This document shows positions 44,033-53,717 of a stretch of 64,000 nt of DNA, piece by piece; position 1 is the stretch's first letter; the number at the start of each line of letters is the position of its first letter. This stretch comes from Massilia putida (GTDB lineage Bacteria; Pseudomonadota; Gammaproteobacteria; Burkholderiales; Burkholderiaceae_D). Both the position numbers and the translations under genes were made by a program. The stretch is from NCBI RefSeq assembly GCF_001941825.1, contig NZ_CP019038.1, positions 5,022,001 through 5,086,000 of the forward strand. Reading direction: 5' to 3'. The notes beneath the pieces were generated by a model that worked only from the letters and a program-made list of their open reading frames with translations, was not told the origin of the DNA and ran no database searches.

Positions 44033-44611
44033 ATGCATGCGGAAACGAACGCGGGCCGCCACGAGGAAAGTGGCCGCCTGCGGCTGAATCGTACCGTCCT
44101 GACCAAGCTGGTGGTGGTGGCCTGCATCATGTTCGGCTTCGGCTACGCGCTGGTGCCGATCTACCGCCAGGTGTGCGAAGCGCTCGGCATCAACGTGCTC
44201 ACGCAAAAGGACGGCACGGTGGCACCGCCGGCCAACACGCAGGTCGACAAGACGCGCACGATCACCGTCGTCCTGGACGGCAACGCCCAGGGCCCGTGGC
44301 GCTTCCGTCCGACGCAGCGCAGCATCGAGGTGCACCCGGGCGAGATGGCGACCGTCATCTACGAAGTCGTGAACACGCAGGCGCGGACCGTGAAGGCGCA
44401 GGCCATCCCGAGTTACGCGCCGCAGTCGGCGATGCCGTACTTTAAGAAGGTCGAGTGCTTCTGCTTCAAGGAGCAGGTCTTGACCCCGAACGAGGCCAGA
44501 CAGATGCCGGTCGTGTTCTTCATCGACCCGAAACTGCCGCGCGAAGTGAAGGACATCACGCTGTCGTACACGTTCTTCGAAATCGGCGGCGCCGTGGCGG
44601 CGCAGAAGTGA
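44033..44611 (+). CDS. ctaG: Cytochrome c oxidase assembly protein CtaG/Cox11
   Basis: A 192-residue copper chaperone that delivers Cu to CuB of subunit I. One N-terminal TM (LTKLVVVACIMFGFGYAL), then a soluble Ig-like domain. The copper-binding CFCF motif occurs in VECFCFKEQVLTPNE. The PMPVVFFIDP-type element is present as MPVVFFIDPKLP. All family features are intact. Confidence 0.95.
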   Translation: MHAETNAGRHEESGRLRLNRTVLTKLVVVACIMFGFGYALVPIYRQVCEALGINVLTQKDGTVAPPANTQVDKTRTITVVLDGNAQGPWRFRPTQRSIEVHPGEMATVIYEVVNTQARTVKAQAIPSYAPQSAMPYFKKVECFCFKEQVLTPNEARQMPVVFFIDPKLPREVKDITLSYTFFEIGGAVAAQK

Positions 44612-44613
44612 TC

Positions 44614-44832
44614 ATGACCAACGACGAGCAGCCGCCCGTAAAAACCGCGACGTTCGGTGCCACGATGAAAGCCGTGTTCTGGTCGTTCTTCGGCGTGCGC
44701 AAGCGCCGCGACTACGAACACGACGCGACCAACCTGAATCCGGTCCACGTGATCGTGGGCGGGCTGATCGGGGTGGCGGTGTTCATCGGCATCCTGGTGG
44801 TCGTCGTGCGCATGGTCGTCGCAAACAGTTAA
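44614..44832 (+). CDS. DUF2970 family membrane protein
   Basis: A 72-residue protein starting 2 bp after the ctaG stop (ATG 44614). The motif KAVFWSFFGVRKRRDYEHD is typical of DUF2970, followed by one TM (VIVGGLIGVAVFIGILVVVV). These proteins are almost always found in cox operons, probably an assembly or stability factor, but no function is proven. Confidence 0.85.
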   Translation: MTNDEQPPVKTATFGATMKAVFWSFFGVRKRRDYEHDATNLNPVHVIVGGLIGVAVFIGILVVVVRMVVANS

Positions 44833-44906
44833 AACATATAAGCAACACGAAGCAGGGAAGCGCAGCACCCCGGAATTCGAAACAATGCTTGATTGAGGAG
44901 ATATAC

Positions 44907-45764
44907 ATGAGTTCACCCCATACCGCGCCGTATTATTTTGTCCCCGGCCCCTCCAGGTGGCCGCTGGCAGCCGGCATCTCGATGCTGGTCACGATGGCCG
45001 GCGCTTCCGGCTGGGTCAACGGCACCGCCTGGGGACCCGGCGTCTGCACGGCCGGCATCGTCGCGATGCTGATCGTGCTGTACAACTGGTTTGGCGACGC
45101 CATCGGCGAGTCGGAATCGGGCAAGTACAACGAGCGCATCGACCTGTCCTACCGCTGGTCGATGAGCTGGTTCATCTTTTCCGAAGTGATGTTCTTCGGC
45201 GCGTTCTTCGGCGCGCTGTTCTACGCCCGCACGATCACGATGCCGTGGCTGTCCGACCTGGACCATAAAGTCATCTGGCCGGATTACTCGGGCCACTGGG
45301 GCAATATCGGCCCGGCCGGCACCGTCGAGCAATTCAGCACGATGGGCCCGTTCCCGATCCCGACCATCAACACGGCACTGCTGCTGACCTCGGGCGTGAC
45401 CTTGACCATCGCCCACCACGCGCTGCGCGCCGGCCACCGCGCCCGCACCGCGCTGTTCCTGTTCGCGACGATCCTGCTGGGCGCCATCTTCATGGGCTTC
45501 CAGGCGTACGAATACCACCACGCGTACATCGAGCTGAACCTGAAGCTGACCTCGGGCATCTACGGCTCGACGTTCTTCATGCTCACGGGCTTCCACGGCT
45601 TCCACGTGACCATGGGCGCGATCATGCTGTCCGTCGTGCTGTACCGCGTGCTGCGCGGCCACTTCACCCCGGAACACCATTTCGCGTTCGAGGGTGCGGC
45701 GTGGTACTGGCACTTCGTCGACGTCGTGTGGCTGGGGCTGTACGTGGTCGTGTACTGGTTGTAA
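44907..45764 (+). CDS. ctaE: Cytochrome c oxidase subunit III
   Basis: A 285-residue, seven-TM subunit III. The start MSSPHTAPYYFVPGPSRWP at 44907 has a GAGGAG site. Conserved elements are ISEVMFFGAFF-like (IFSEVMFFGAFFGALFYAR), HHALRAGHR, GFHGFHVTMGAIML and HFVDVVWLGLYVVVYW. It supports proton uptake and prevents turnover inactivation. Last of the structural subunits; the following palindromic repeat separates it from the rest. Confidence 0.97.
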   Translation: MSSPHTAPYYFVPGPSRWPLAAGISMLVTMAGASGWVNGTAWGPGVCTAGIVAMLIVLYNWFGDAIGESESGKYNERIDLSYRWSMSWFIFSEVMFFGAFFGALFYARTITMPWLSDLDHKVIWPDYSGHWGNIGPAGTVEQFSTMGPFPIPTINTALLLTSGVTLTIAHHALRAGHRARTALFLFATILLGAIFMGFQAYEYHHAYIELNLKLTSGIYGSTFFMLTGFHGFHVTMGAIMLSVVLYRVLRGHFTPEHHFAFEGAAWYWHFVDVVWLGLYVVVYWL

Positions 45765-45785
45765 GGCAAGCAAGCCGCGACGATA

Positions 45786-45922
45786 AAACACCGTCGTTCC
45801 CGCGCAGGCGGGAACCCCTGCTGAATTCTCGAAGCCGGTCCGTTAAATGCACCGAGGTGCTTCCTACGTTCGGATTCCTGGAGCTCAGTATGGGTTCCCG
45901 CTTTCGCGGGAACGACGTTTTT
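45786..45922. repeat. Palindromic repeat (ccgcgcaggcggg type) after ctaE
   Basis: Starts near accgtcgttcccgcgcaggc and ends with the inverse tttcgcgggaacgacgttt, spanning about 137 bp with a variable middle. It belongs to the same family as the insertion inside comF. Here it is intergenic. Confidence 0.8.
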
Positions 45923-45940
45923 GCGCGGACGACGTGCTTA

Positions 45941-46141
45941 TCAGTGCAGCCCCTTCGGCTGAATCCACCCCATCTTGTACGAAAACAGCACGAGCAGGAA
46001 CAGCGTGATCGACAGCCCGACCCGCATCGCCAGCGCCTGCACGGTACGGTTGCTGCGGCCCTTGTCGCGCATCAGGAAGAACAGGGCGGAGGCGAGGCTG
46101 CCGATGATGAGCACGAAGGCGATGGCGACGACGATTTTCAT
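45941..46141 (-). CDS. Twin-TM protein (DUF2909 type)
   Basis: A 66-residue protein with two helices (VVAIAFVLIIGSLASALFFLM and SITLFLLVLFSYKMGW) joined by RDKGRSNRTVQALAMRVG, typical of the twin-transmembrane DUF2909 family that sits in cox operons of Burkholderiales. It is on the opposite strand to the operon, which is the usual arrangement. The function is unknown. Confidence 0.85.
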   Translation of the reverse strand: MKIVVAIAFVLIIGSLASALFFLMRDKGRSNRTVQALAMRVGLSITLFLLVLFSYKMGWIQPKGLH

Positions 46142-46183
46142 GGGCGGCCGGCGAGTTGGTTGTTAGGGTTATGCGAGTATTGT

Positions 46184-46906
46184 ATGCGACTGCGCTTCCG
46201 ATTTAGAACCATTCCTTTCCTGGCGACGCTCGTGCTCGTGGCGCTCGGGATTGCGCTCGGCAACTGGCAAGTGCGGCGCGCGGCGGAAAAGACGGCGCTG
46301 CAGGCCCGCCTCACGCAGCGCTCGGCGATGCCGCCCCTCGCGCTGGACGGGAAGCCGGTCGACCCAGCCGCCATCGAATATCGCCACGTCATTGTGACCG
46401 GGGAATTCGTCCCCAACTGGCCGCTGTTCCTCGACAACCGCCCGCACGAGGGCCGCACCGGATTCGTTTTGCTGATGCCGTTTAAAATAGCAGGATCCGA
46501 CGCGGTCGTCCTCATCGCGCGCGGCTGGCTGTCGCGCGATCCGGCCGTGCACGACCGCGTGCCGCACGTGGCCACGCCGCCAGGGCGCACGACCGTCGAA
46601 GGCCGCGCCGTGCTGCATCCGGCGCGCGTGATGGAACTCGGCAAGGCGCCGCCGCCAGCGCCCGGCGCCATCGTGCAGAACGTCGACCCGGCCGGCTTCG
46701 CCCAGGCCAGCGGCCTGCGCGTGCTGCCCGTGCTGGTCGAGCAGACGAGCCCGGACGGCACTGAGCTCATCCGCACATGGCCCGCCCCGGCCATCGACGT
46801 CGACCGCCACAAGGGCTACGCGTTCCAGTGGTACGCGCTGGCGGCGATGGCCTTCCTATTTTTTGTGATAACAGGATTTCGAAGTGGAACCAAACAAGCC
46901 GGCTGA
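46184..46906 (+). CDS. SURF1 family cytochrome oxidase biogenesis protein
   Basis: A 240-residue SURF1 homologue. Start at 46184 (MRLRFRFRTIPFLATLV). One TM at each end flanks a periplasmic domain containing GNWQVRRAAEK, FLDNRPHEGRTGF, and IARGWLSRDP; the C-terminal HKGYAFQWYALAAMAFLFF is diagnostic. It takes part in heme A delivery or insertion in subunit I. Its 3' end overlaps the next start by 23 nt. Confidence 0.92.
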   Translation: MRLRFRFRTIPFLATLVLVALGIALGNWQVRRAAEKTALQARLTQRSAMPPLALDGKPVDPAAIEYRHVIVTGEFVPNWPLFLDNRPHEGRTGFVLLMPFKIAGSDAVVLIARGWLSRDPAVHDRVPHVATPPGRTTVEGRAVLHPARVMELGKAPPPAPGAIVQNVDPAGFAQASGLRVLPVLVEQTSPDGTELIRTWPAPAIDVDRHKGYAFQWYALAAMAFLFFVITGFRSGTKQAG

Positions 46907-47513
46907 CCCGGCAGTCAACCCGAACGGTGGCCGCAAGCGCAGCCGCCGCATGCTGTGGCTGGTGCTGGCCGTGTGCGCGGCGCCGATGCTCGCATCGTAT
47001 TTCACCTATTACGTCATCAAGCCGCAGAAGCGCAACAACTATGGCACGCTGATCGACCAGCGCGCCCACCCGGTCCCGGCCATGGAGACGACCACGTTGG
47101 ACGGCCGTCCGCAGGCGCTGGACCAGTTCAAGGGCAAGTGGGTGATGCTGATGACGGGACCGGGCGCGTGCCCGGATACGTGCCGGAAGCAGCTGTTCGC
47201 CATGCGCCAGCTGCGCCTGATGCAGGGCAAGGACGCCGACCGCATCGAACGCGTCTGGCTCATCACCGACAAGGAACCGCTCGACACCTTGATCATCCGC
47301 GAATACGACGGCACCCACATGCTGCGCGCCGACGCCGCGACGGTGGCGTCGTGGCTGCCGGCCGACGCGGGCACGACGCCGGCCGACCACATCTACCTGA
47401 TCGACCCGCTGGGCCACCTGATGATGCGCTTCCCGAAGGATCCGCAGTTCCAGGAAGTGCGCAAGGTCTACAAGGACATCAACAAGCTGTTGAAGGCGTC
47501 GTCCGTCGGCTGA
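46884..47513 (+). CDS. Sco-like thioredoxin-fold protein
   Basis: A 209-residue membrane-anchored protein: basic N terminus, one TM (RRMLWLVLAVCAAPMLASYF), then a thioredoxin-like domain whose MTGPGACPDTCRKQLF holds a CxxxC pair typical of Sco proteins. The C-terminal half has HIYLIDPLGHLMMRFPKD. It probably helps copper delivery or thiol chemistry for the oxidase. It differs from the canonical Sco at 49581, lacking a clear distal His. Confidence 0.82.
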   Translation: MEPNKPADPAVNPNGGRKRSRRMLWLVLAVCAAPMLASYFTYYVIKPQKRNNYGTLIDQRAHPVPAMETTTLDGRPQALDQFKGKWVMLMTGPGACPDTCRKQLFAMRQLRLMQGKDADRIERVWLITDKEPLDTLIIREYDGTHMLRADAATVASWLPADAGTTPADHIYLIDPLGHLMMRFPKDPQFQEVRKVYKDINKLLKASSVG

Positions 47514-47518
47514 ACACC

Positions 47519-48679
47519 ATGGAAGTTTCCAATTTCGTATTGCTGGCCCTGACCGGCATCCTGGCGGCCAGCGTGCCGCTCGCGCTCGTGTGGACGGCGA
47601 CCGGCACGAACAAATACCGCAAGCTGGCGTGGGTGATCGCGTTCTTCACGTTCGACCTGATCGTGTTCGGCGGTTTTACGCGCCTGACGGATTCCGGCCT
47701 CGGCTGCCCGGACTGGCCCGGCTGCTACGGCGAGGCGAATCCGTTCCTCGCGCACGAGCACATCGCCGCGGCCGAGGCGCTGATGCCCACCGGCCCCGTG
47801 ACGAAAGTGAAAGCCTGGATCGAGATGATCCACCGCTTCCTCGCGATGGGCATCGGTTTCCTGATCATCGGCCTGATGGTCGCGTCGTGGCTGGAATGGC
47901 GCCGCGCGCGAGCGCGAGGGGTACGGCCCGCGCACGGTCCCGCGTTGCCGACCGTGCTGTTCTTGTGGGTATGCGTGCAGGGCGCGTTCGGCGCCTGGAC
48001 CGTCACGATGAAACTGCAGCCGATCATCGTCACCTTGCACCTGCTGTTCGGCCTGACCCTGCTCGCGCTGGCCGTCTGGCTCGGTGGCCGCGAAGACACT
48101 CTGATGGCGCCGCCGCAGCCGGCCGCGCCCGTGACAGTATTGCGCCGCCTGCGTCCGCTGGCGTGGCTGGCGGGCGCCGTCCTGCTGCTGCAACTGGCGC
48201 TGGGCGGGTGGGTGAGTACCAATTACGCGACACTGGCGTGCAACGACTTCCCGCTCTGTCATGGACAAATTGTCCCAGAGATGGATTGGCAACATGGCTT
48301 CACGTTGTGGCGCGAGCTGGGCAAAACGGCCGCCGGCCACTATCTGCCGTTCTCCGCGCTGATGGCGATCCACTGGGTGCACCGCAACTTCGCGCTCGTG
48401 GTCGTCCTCGTGCTTGGCTACACGGCCTGGCGCGTGTGGCGTCTGCCGGGCCTGCACGGTACGGCGCGCAACCTCGCGCTGGTGCTGGCCGCCCAGACAA
48501 CGACGGGCATCGCGACGGTCTTTTTGAACTTTCCGTTACCGATCGCCGTGCTCCACAATGCGGGGGCAGCGGGGCTCGTCGTTCTGGTGACCATGTTAAA
48601 CTACAAGATACAGTATCAACTCGAGCTGGCGCTGCGCAGTCCACGACGTGAGGCCGCGACGTCCGCGAGCCATCCATGA
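47519..48679 (+). CDS. ctaA: Heme A synthase
   Basis: A 386-residue, eight-TM enzyme that oxidises the C8 methyl of heme O to heme A (COX15/CtaA). Conserved: [30 protein letters not shown] with heme-ligand His, TLHLLFGL, and the second half [10 protein letters not shown] with [10 protein letters not shown]. The extra Cys pair is present. Its stop overlaps ctaB by 4 nt. Confidence 0.95.
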   Translation: MEVSNFVLLALTGILAASVPLALVWTATGTNKYRKLAWVIAFFTFDLIVFGGFTRLTDSGLGCPDWPGCYGEANPFLAHEHIAAAEALMPTGPVTKVKAWIEMIHRFLAMGIGFLIIGLMVASWLEWRRARARGVRPAHGPALPTVLFLWVCVQGAFGAWTVTMKLQPIIVTLHLLFGLTLLALAVWLGGREDTLMAPPQPAAPVTVLRRLRPLAWLAGAVLLLQLALGGWVSTNYATLACNDFPLCHGQIVPEMDWQHGFTLWRELGKTAAGHYLPFSALMAIHWVHRNFALVVVLVLGYTAWRVWRLPGLHGTARNLALVLAAQTTTGIATVFLNFPLPIAVLHNAGAAGLVVLVTMLNYKIQYQLELALRSPRREAATSASHP

Positions 48680-49581
48680 TTACGCAAACCGCCATTCACA
48701 AACCGCCCAGCCGGATCGCCCAGTACTGGGCGCTGACCAAGCCGCGCGTCACCCAGCTGGCCGTCTTCTGCGCCGTGATCGGCATGTTCCTCGCCACCGA
48801 CGGCTTCCCCGGCTGGCACGTGCTCGTCTGGGGCACGGTCGGCATCTGGCTGCTGGCCGGCGCCGCCTTCGCCGTCAACTGCCTGATCGAGGCCGAAGTC
48901 GACGCCCGCATGGCCCGCACGGCGCGCCGCGCCACGGCGATGGGCGAGCTGTCGCCCACGCAGGTCCTGATTTTTTCCGCCATCATCGGCGGCGCCGGCA
49001 TGGGCGTCCTGTACACGATGGTCAATCCGCTGACGATGTGGCTGACGTTCGTCACCTTCGTCGGCTATGCGCTGATCTACACGATCCTGCTCAAGCCGAA
49101 CACGCCGCAGAACATCGTCATCGGCGGCCTCTCGGGCGCGATGCCGCCGGCGCTCGGCTGGGCCGCCGTCGCGGGCGAGGTGCCGATGCAGGCGTGGCTG
49201 CTCGTCTTGATCATCTTCGTCTGGACCCCGCCGCACTTCTGGGCGCTGGCGATGTACCGCCGCGACGACTACGTCCGCTCCGGCCTGCCGATGCTGCCCG
49301 TCACGCACGGCATGCAGTACACCGGCCAGCAGGTGTGGCTGTATTCCGTCGCGCTGGCCGCATGCACCTTGTTCCCGTACGCCGTCGGCATGAGCGGCGT
49401 CGTGTACCTGGCGGCGGCCATCGTGCTCAATGCGGTCTTCCTGCGCTACGGCTGGATGATCCACAAGCACTACAGCGACCAGGTCGCGCGCAAGGCCTTC
49501 GCCTGGTCCATCGTCTATCTGTCGCTGCTGTTCGCGGCGCTGCTCGTCGACCACTACGTGAAACAATACCTGCCTTTCTGA
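48676..49581 (+). CDS. ctaB: Protoheme IX farnesyltransferase (heme O synthase)
   Basis: A 301-residue UbiA superfamily enzyme that farnesylates heme b. Motifs: [10 protein letters not shown], then the Asp-rich [18 protein letters not shown], and [36 protein letters not shown]. All are intact. Overlaps ctaA and sco by a few nt, so translation is coupled. Confidence 0.96.
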   Translation: MITQTAIHKPPSRIAQYWALTKPRVTQLAVFCAVIGMFLATDGFPGWHVLVWGTVGIWLLAGAAFAVNCLIEAEVDARMARTARRATAMGELSPTQVLIFSAIIGGAGMGVLYTMVNPLTMWLTFVTFVGYALIYTILLKPNTPQNIVIGGLSGAMPPALGWAAVAGEVPMQAWLLVLIIFVWTPPHFWALAMYRRDDYVRSGLPMLPVTHGMQYTGQQVWLYSVALAACTLFPYAVGMSGVVYLAAAIVLNAVFLRYGWMIHKHYSDQVARKAFAWSIVYLSLLFAALLVDHYVKQYLPF

Positions 49582-50183
49582 TGATGAAAAAACTGCTGCC
49601 CGCTATCGTCGCCGCCTGCGCGCTGACCGTCTCCCTCGCCGCATGCGACAAGCTGCCGGGCAAGCAGCAGGTCTCCTTCCAGAACACCGACGTCACCGGC
49701 CTCGATTACGCGAAAGGCTTCGCGCTGACCGACCACACGGGCAAGCCGCGCACGCTGGCCGACTTCAAGGGCAAGGTCGTCGTCGTCTTTTTCGGCTACA
49801 CGCAATGCCCGGACGTGTGCCCGACGACGATGGCGGAGATGGCGTCCGTGATGCAAAAACTGGGGCCGCTGGCCGACCAGGTGCAGGTCCTGTTCATCAC
49901 CCTCGACCCCGAGCGCGACACCCAGCAGCTGCTGGCCAACTACGTGCCCGCGTTCGACAAGCGCTTCATCGGCCTGCGCGGCACGCCCGAGCAGACGGCG
50001 AAGGCGGCCAAGGAATTCAAGGTGTTCTACTCGAAGGTGCCGGGAACCAGCCCGGGCAGCTACACGATCGACCACACGGCCGGCAGCTACGTCTTCGACC
50101 GCGACGGCCGCCTGCGCCTGTTCATCCGCCACGGCCAGGGGCTTGACCCTATCGTGCACGATCTCCGTCAGCTATTATCCTGA
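49581..50183 (+). CDS. SCO1/SenC copper chaperone lipoprotein
   Basis: A 200-residue lipoprotein with lipobox LAAC ([20 protein letters not shown], then AC) and a thioredoxin fold. The Cu ligands CPDVC (TQCPDVCPTTM) and the distal His in TIDHTAGSYVFDRDGRLRL are present. It supplies Cu to the CuA site of CtaC. The start overlaps the ctaB stop by one base and its stop overlaps the next gene by one. Confidence 0.94.
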   Translation: MMKKLLPAIVAACALTVSLAACDKLPGKQQVSFQNTDVTGLDYAKGFALTDHTGKPRTLADFKGKVVVVFFGYTQCPDVCPTTMAEMASVMQKLGPLADQVQVLFITLDPERDTQQLLANYVPAFDKRFIGLRGTPEQTAKAAKEFKVFYSKVPGTSPGSYTIDHTAGSYVFDRDGRLRLFIRHGQGLDPIVHDLRQLLS

Positions 50184-51253
50184 TGGACAAACGACCGGGA
50201 CGAAACTACACGCGTGCCGGCGCGGTCATCCTTCTGACCATCGGCTGTCTCTACGTCCTGCAACCCTTCCTGGCCGCGATCCTGTTCGCGGCCGCCGTCG
50301 TCATCTCGTCCTGGCCGCTCTACCAGAAGCTCCTCCAACGCCTGCGCGGCCGGCGCACACCGGCCGCGCTGACGATGACGCTCTCCCTCACGCTGCTCGT
50401 GATCATCCCGCTGGCCCTCGTCGCGTATAACCTCGCGGACAATGTGGCGTCGTCGTTCGACCAGATCCGCGCCGCGCTGAACCAGGGCGAGTTGCTGCCG
50501 CCCGCGTGGGTCCGCGACATTCCGCTCGTCGGCGAGCAGCTCGACAACTACCTGCGCCAGCTCGTCGGCAGCCGCGAGCGCATGCTGGAACTCGCGCGGC
50601 GCATGGTCGAACCGGCGCGCCACGCGCTGCTCTCCGGCGCCATGATGCTGGGCGCCGGCGTCGCGCAGATGAGCCTCGCCGCGTTCGTCAGCTTCTTTTT
50701 CTACCGCGACGGCGTGGCGCTGATCGCCATCATCAAGGCCGCCATGCGCCGCATCATGGACGAGGAGGCGGAATCCGTCACGGAGATCGTCAGCCAGACC
50801 GTGCGCGGCGTGATGTACGGCCTGCTCGGCACCGCGCTGGCGCAGGCGCTCGTCGCCGCGCTCGGCTTCGCCATCGCGCGCGTGCCCGCGGTGCCGCTGC
50901 TGTCGGTGCTCGTGTTCGTGTCGTCCCTGATTCCCGTCGGGCCCCCGATCGTGTGGGGCGGGGCGGCGATCTGGCTGTTCGCGCAGGGCGAGACGGGATG
51001 GGGCGTCTTCATGCTCGTGTGGGGCTTCTTCCTGATCAGCGGCGTCGACAACGTCGTGCGCCCGATGCTGATCAGCCGCGGCTCCAGCCTGCCGTTCCTG
51101 CTGACGCTCCTCGGCGTGCTGGGCGGCGTGATCGCGTTCGGCTTCGTCGGCATGTTCATCGGGCCGACCCTGCTCGCGGTGGGGTACTCGCTGATGAGCG
51201 GGTGGACCCATACGCGCGATCCGATCGTGAAGCAGGACGGGGACCGGGTCTAG
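50183..51253 (+). CDS. AI-2E family (PerM/TqsA-like) transporter
   Basis: A 356-residue membrane protein with seven or eight TM. N-terminal TMs (VILLTIGCLYVLQPFLAAILFA), a soluble helical loop and C-terminal TMs (LLSVLVFVSSLIPVGPPIVWGG, RPMLISRGSSLPFLLTLLGVLGG) with GxxLxxG patterns are typical of the AI-2 exporter superfamily. The substrate of this subgroup is not known. It follows the sco gene without gap, perhaps co-transcribed with the cox operon. Confidence 0.9.
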   Translation: MDKRPGRNYTRAGAVILLTIGCLYVLQPFLAAILFAAAVVISSWPLYQKLLQRLRGRRTPAALTMTLSLTLLVIIPLALVAYNLADNVASSFDQIRAALNQGELLPPAWVRDIPLVGEQLDNYLRQLVGSRERMLELARRMVEPARHALLSGAMMLGAGVAQMSLAAFVSFFFYRDGVALIAIIKAAMRRIMDEEAESVTEIVSQTVRGVMYGLLGTALAQALVAALGFAIARVPAVPLLSVLVFVSSLIPVGPPIVWGGAAIWLFAQGETGWGVFMLVWGFFLISGVDNVVRPMLISRGSSLPFLLTLLGVLGGVIAFGFVGMFIGPTLLAVGYSLMSGWTHTRDPIVKQDGDRV

Positions 51254-52806
51254 CGACCCTTCCACACGCGGCCGCCCAGCACCGCCAGCACGCCGAGTCC
51301 CGCCCACGCGAGACTGGACGCGGCCGTCGCATTGCCGTGAAAGCCGACGATGTCCGCCCACGCGCCGCGGCTCACGTTGACGCTCACGTACAGCGCGAAC
51401 AGGAACAGCGCGAGGAAGGTGCGGGACGTCGAGGTCGTGCGGCCCAGCAGGCTCGCGAACGCGGCCAGCGCGAACACACCGCACAAGAGGGCGCAGGCGC
51501 GCAGCGGGGTCGCCACGGCCAGATGCAATGCGGCGACGCCCGTGAACATCAGCCCGAGCACGAGGCTGGCCAAGAACTGGCGCCAGTAGCGGCGAGTGGC
51601 GCCGCCCGGGACGGCCGCACCCATGCCCGCCAGCGCGGCGTCGCCGTCGCGAGTCGATACATCGCTCACCAGCACGCACCAGTACGCGACGCAGGCGAGC
51701 GTGAACGGCGCCAGCGCATCGGCGCCAAGGACGAGCGCGAGCACCTGGACCGCCAGCAGCAGGGCGAGCGCGCACGGCGATGCGGCCAGCGTGAGCGCGA
51801 CGTCGGCCAGCGCCTGGCCCGCGATGCCTGGCACGCGCGCGGCCAGGCCGAACAGCGGAGCGATGAAGTGGGCCAGGGGACGCAGCCACCCGTCGACGAC
51901 GGCCAGTGGCGAGCGCCGGGCGCGTGCTTTGCCGGGCTTGACGCGGTCGGGCGAAAAGCGGTGGAACAGCGGCAGCGCGAGCAGCAGCGGGATGAGCGCC
52001 AGCGCCGCCGTCAGGCAGCGCGCGGCGCCGAGCTGCCAGGTCCACGGCCACGTGGGCAGCACCGGCGGCGCCTTGTCGGCCTGGAAGTCTGCGATGCCGA
52101 GCATCAGGCTGTTGCTGATGTCGACGTGGGCCGCCAGGGCCGTGACGACGGCGCTCATGCCCGTGAAGTCGAGCGGAATGACTTGAGGCGTGCCGCCTTC
52201 CGTCACGGCGGGCAGCATGCCCATCTGCGCGACCCAGACGAAGAAGTACAGCAGGTCGCCCGCCTTGCCCATCAGCGGCGCCCACGCATCGAACAGGGTC
52301 GCGCAACTGGCCGTGAACAGGATCATCGGTCCGAGCACGAGCGCATAGGTCTGCACGTAGACGAGCGGTTCGATGGGACCGTCGCCGCGGACGGCGTGGC
52401 AGACGAGGACGGTCGCCATGAACACGCCGGCGAGGGCCGCCAGGTACAGCACGCCGCCGCACCAGCGCGCGACGACGAACAGGACGCCGCCGTGGCGGCT
52501 CGTGCCGATCACGGCCCCCGTACCGCTGCGCAGGTCTTCGGCCACGCGCCCGCGCAGCAGATAAAAGCCGGCCAGCGCGAACAGAAGCGTGGCCAGCGAC
52601 GCGCTGCCCAGCGCCAGTGCGCTACTGGTGTACAGCACGCGCGCGCCGTGGACCACGATCAGCGCCCGCCCGTCGGCCGGGTCGGAGATCATCAGCCAGC
52701 TGAGCGCCACGACGGCGAACAGCGTGACGAGCGTGGACAGCCGCCGCAGGCGCACGCGGGTTTCCAGCAGCGCGAGCGTGCGCACGGTGTCGAAGGCGAT
52801 ATTCAT
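51250..52806 (-). CDS. ABC-2-type exporter permease subunit
   Basis: A 518-residue membrane protein from the ATG at 52806, encoding roughly twelve TM. It overlaps the ATPase stop by 4 nt (ATGA), so the two form one exporter. The N-terminal segment VRTLALLETRVRLRRLSTLV matches the start of ABC-2 permeases. The family is large and no substrate is evident. Convergent with the AI-2E gene (4-nt overlap at 51250). Confidence 0.85.
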   Translation of the reverse strand: MNIAFDTVRTLALLETRVRLRRLSTLVTLFAVVALSWLMISDPADGRALIVVHGARVLYTSSALALGSASLATLLFALAGFYLLRGRVAEDLRSGTGAVIGTSRHGGVLFVVARWCGGVLYLAALAGVFMATVLVCHAVRGDGPIEPLVYVQTYALVLGPMILFTASCATLFDAWAPLMGKAGDLLYFFVWVAQMGMLPAVTEGGTPQVIPLDFTGMSAVVTALAAHVDISNSLMLGIADFQADKAPPVLPTWPWTWQLGAARCLTAALALIPLLLALPLFHRFSPDRVKPGKARARRSPLAVVDGWLRPLAHFIAPLFGLAARVPGIAGQALADVALTLAASPCALALLLAVQVLALVLGADALAPFTLACVAYWCVLVSDVSTRDGDAALAGMGAAVPGGATRRYWRQFLASLVLGLMFTGVAALHLAVATPLRACALLCGVFALAAFASLLGRTTSTSRTFLALFLFALYVSVNVSRGAWADIVGFHGNATAASSLAWAGLGVLAVLGGRVWKGR

Positions 52807-53669
52807 GCCGCTTCCTTCACGGCGTAGCGCTGTGCCATTAGCGCGTCTTCCAGGCTCGGCTCGCACGGCTGCGCGCCCGTGCAGGGCGGCGTCGGATGCG
52901 CGATGCGCAGATTGACCCGCTCGCCCTGGCGCAAGGCCTGCAGCACGTGGGTCGTCGTCCGCAGGATCTCGTACTCGTCCGCGCCCACGCTGGCCGACCA
53001 TACTTGGCCGCGCGCGCGGCCCAGGATCGCGTCCGGTGTGTCGCAGGCGACGAGTCGGCTGCTGCGCATGATCGCCAGTTGCCCGGCGATGCTTTCGACG
53101 TCGGACACGATGTGCGTGGAGATGATCACGAGTTTATTGAAACCCAGGTCGGCCAGCAGGTTGCGAAAGCGCAGGCGTTCTTCCGGATCGAGGCCGGCAG
53201 TCGATTCGTCGACGACGAGGATGTCCGGATCGTTCAGCAGCGCCTGCGCGATGCCGAGGCGGCGCAGCATGCCGCCCGAGAACGTGCTGGCCATACGGTG
53301 CGCCTGCTCGTGCAGGTTGACGAGTTCCAGCAGGCGGCGGATGCGGTTCGCATCGCGCACGCCTTTCAGCGCTGCGAAGTAGCGCATGAATTCGAGCGCC
53401 GTCACGTTGCGGTAGACGCCGAAGTCCTGCGGCAGATAGCCCAGCCGGTTGCGGATCGCGTCAGGCCTGGCGACGACGTCGGTGCCGTCGAACACGATGC
53501 GACCGCCGCTGGGTTTCGTGAGCGTGGCGATCATCTGCATCAGGGTCGTCTTGCCCGCGCCGTTGTGGCCGATCAGGCCGACGACGCCCGCATCGAGCCG
53601 CAGCGAGACGTCGTCGACGGCCGTGACGTTCTTGCCGAAGGTCTTGGTGACGTTGTGCAGTTCCAGCAT
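52803..53669 (-). CDS. ABC transporter ATPase (exporter, NatA/CcmA type)
   Basis: A 288-residue ATPase. Walker A GHNGAGKTTLMQM near residue 34, Q-loop LPQDFGVY, signature FSGGMLRRLGIAQ, Walker B ILVVDESTAGLDPE, and H-loop ISTHIV are all present. The C-terminal extension (EYEILRTTTHVLQALRQGERVN) may regulate it. Pairs with the permease gene it overlaps. Confidence 0.93.
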   Translation of the reverse strand: MLELHNVTKTFGKNVTAVDDVSLRLDAGVVGLIGHNGAGKTTLMQMIATLTKPSGGRIVFDGTDVVARPDAIRNRLGYLPQDFGVYRNVTALEFMRYFAALKGVRDANRIRRLLELVNLHEQAHRMASTFSGGMLRRLGIAQALLNDPDILVVDESTAGLDPEERLRFRNLLADLGFNKLVIISTHIVSDVESIAGQLAIMRSSRLVACDTPDAILGRARGQVWSASVGADEYEILRTTTHVLQALRQGERVNLRIAHPTPPCTGAQPCEPSLEDALMAQRYAVKEAA

Positions 53670-53717
53670 GGCGGGCTTCCTGACAGTGGCAATGACGCTA
53701 CTGTAGGCCCGTCCGGT

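Noticed and set aside
50506..52827. 773-codon plus-strand frame across the AI-2E and ABC permease genes
   Set aside because: Spans two real genes in wrong frame or strand; low-complexity composition.
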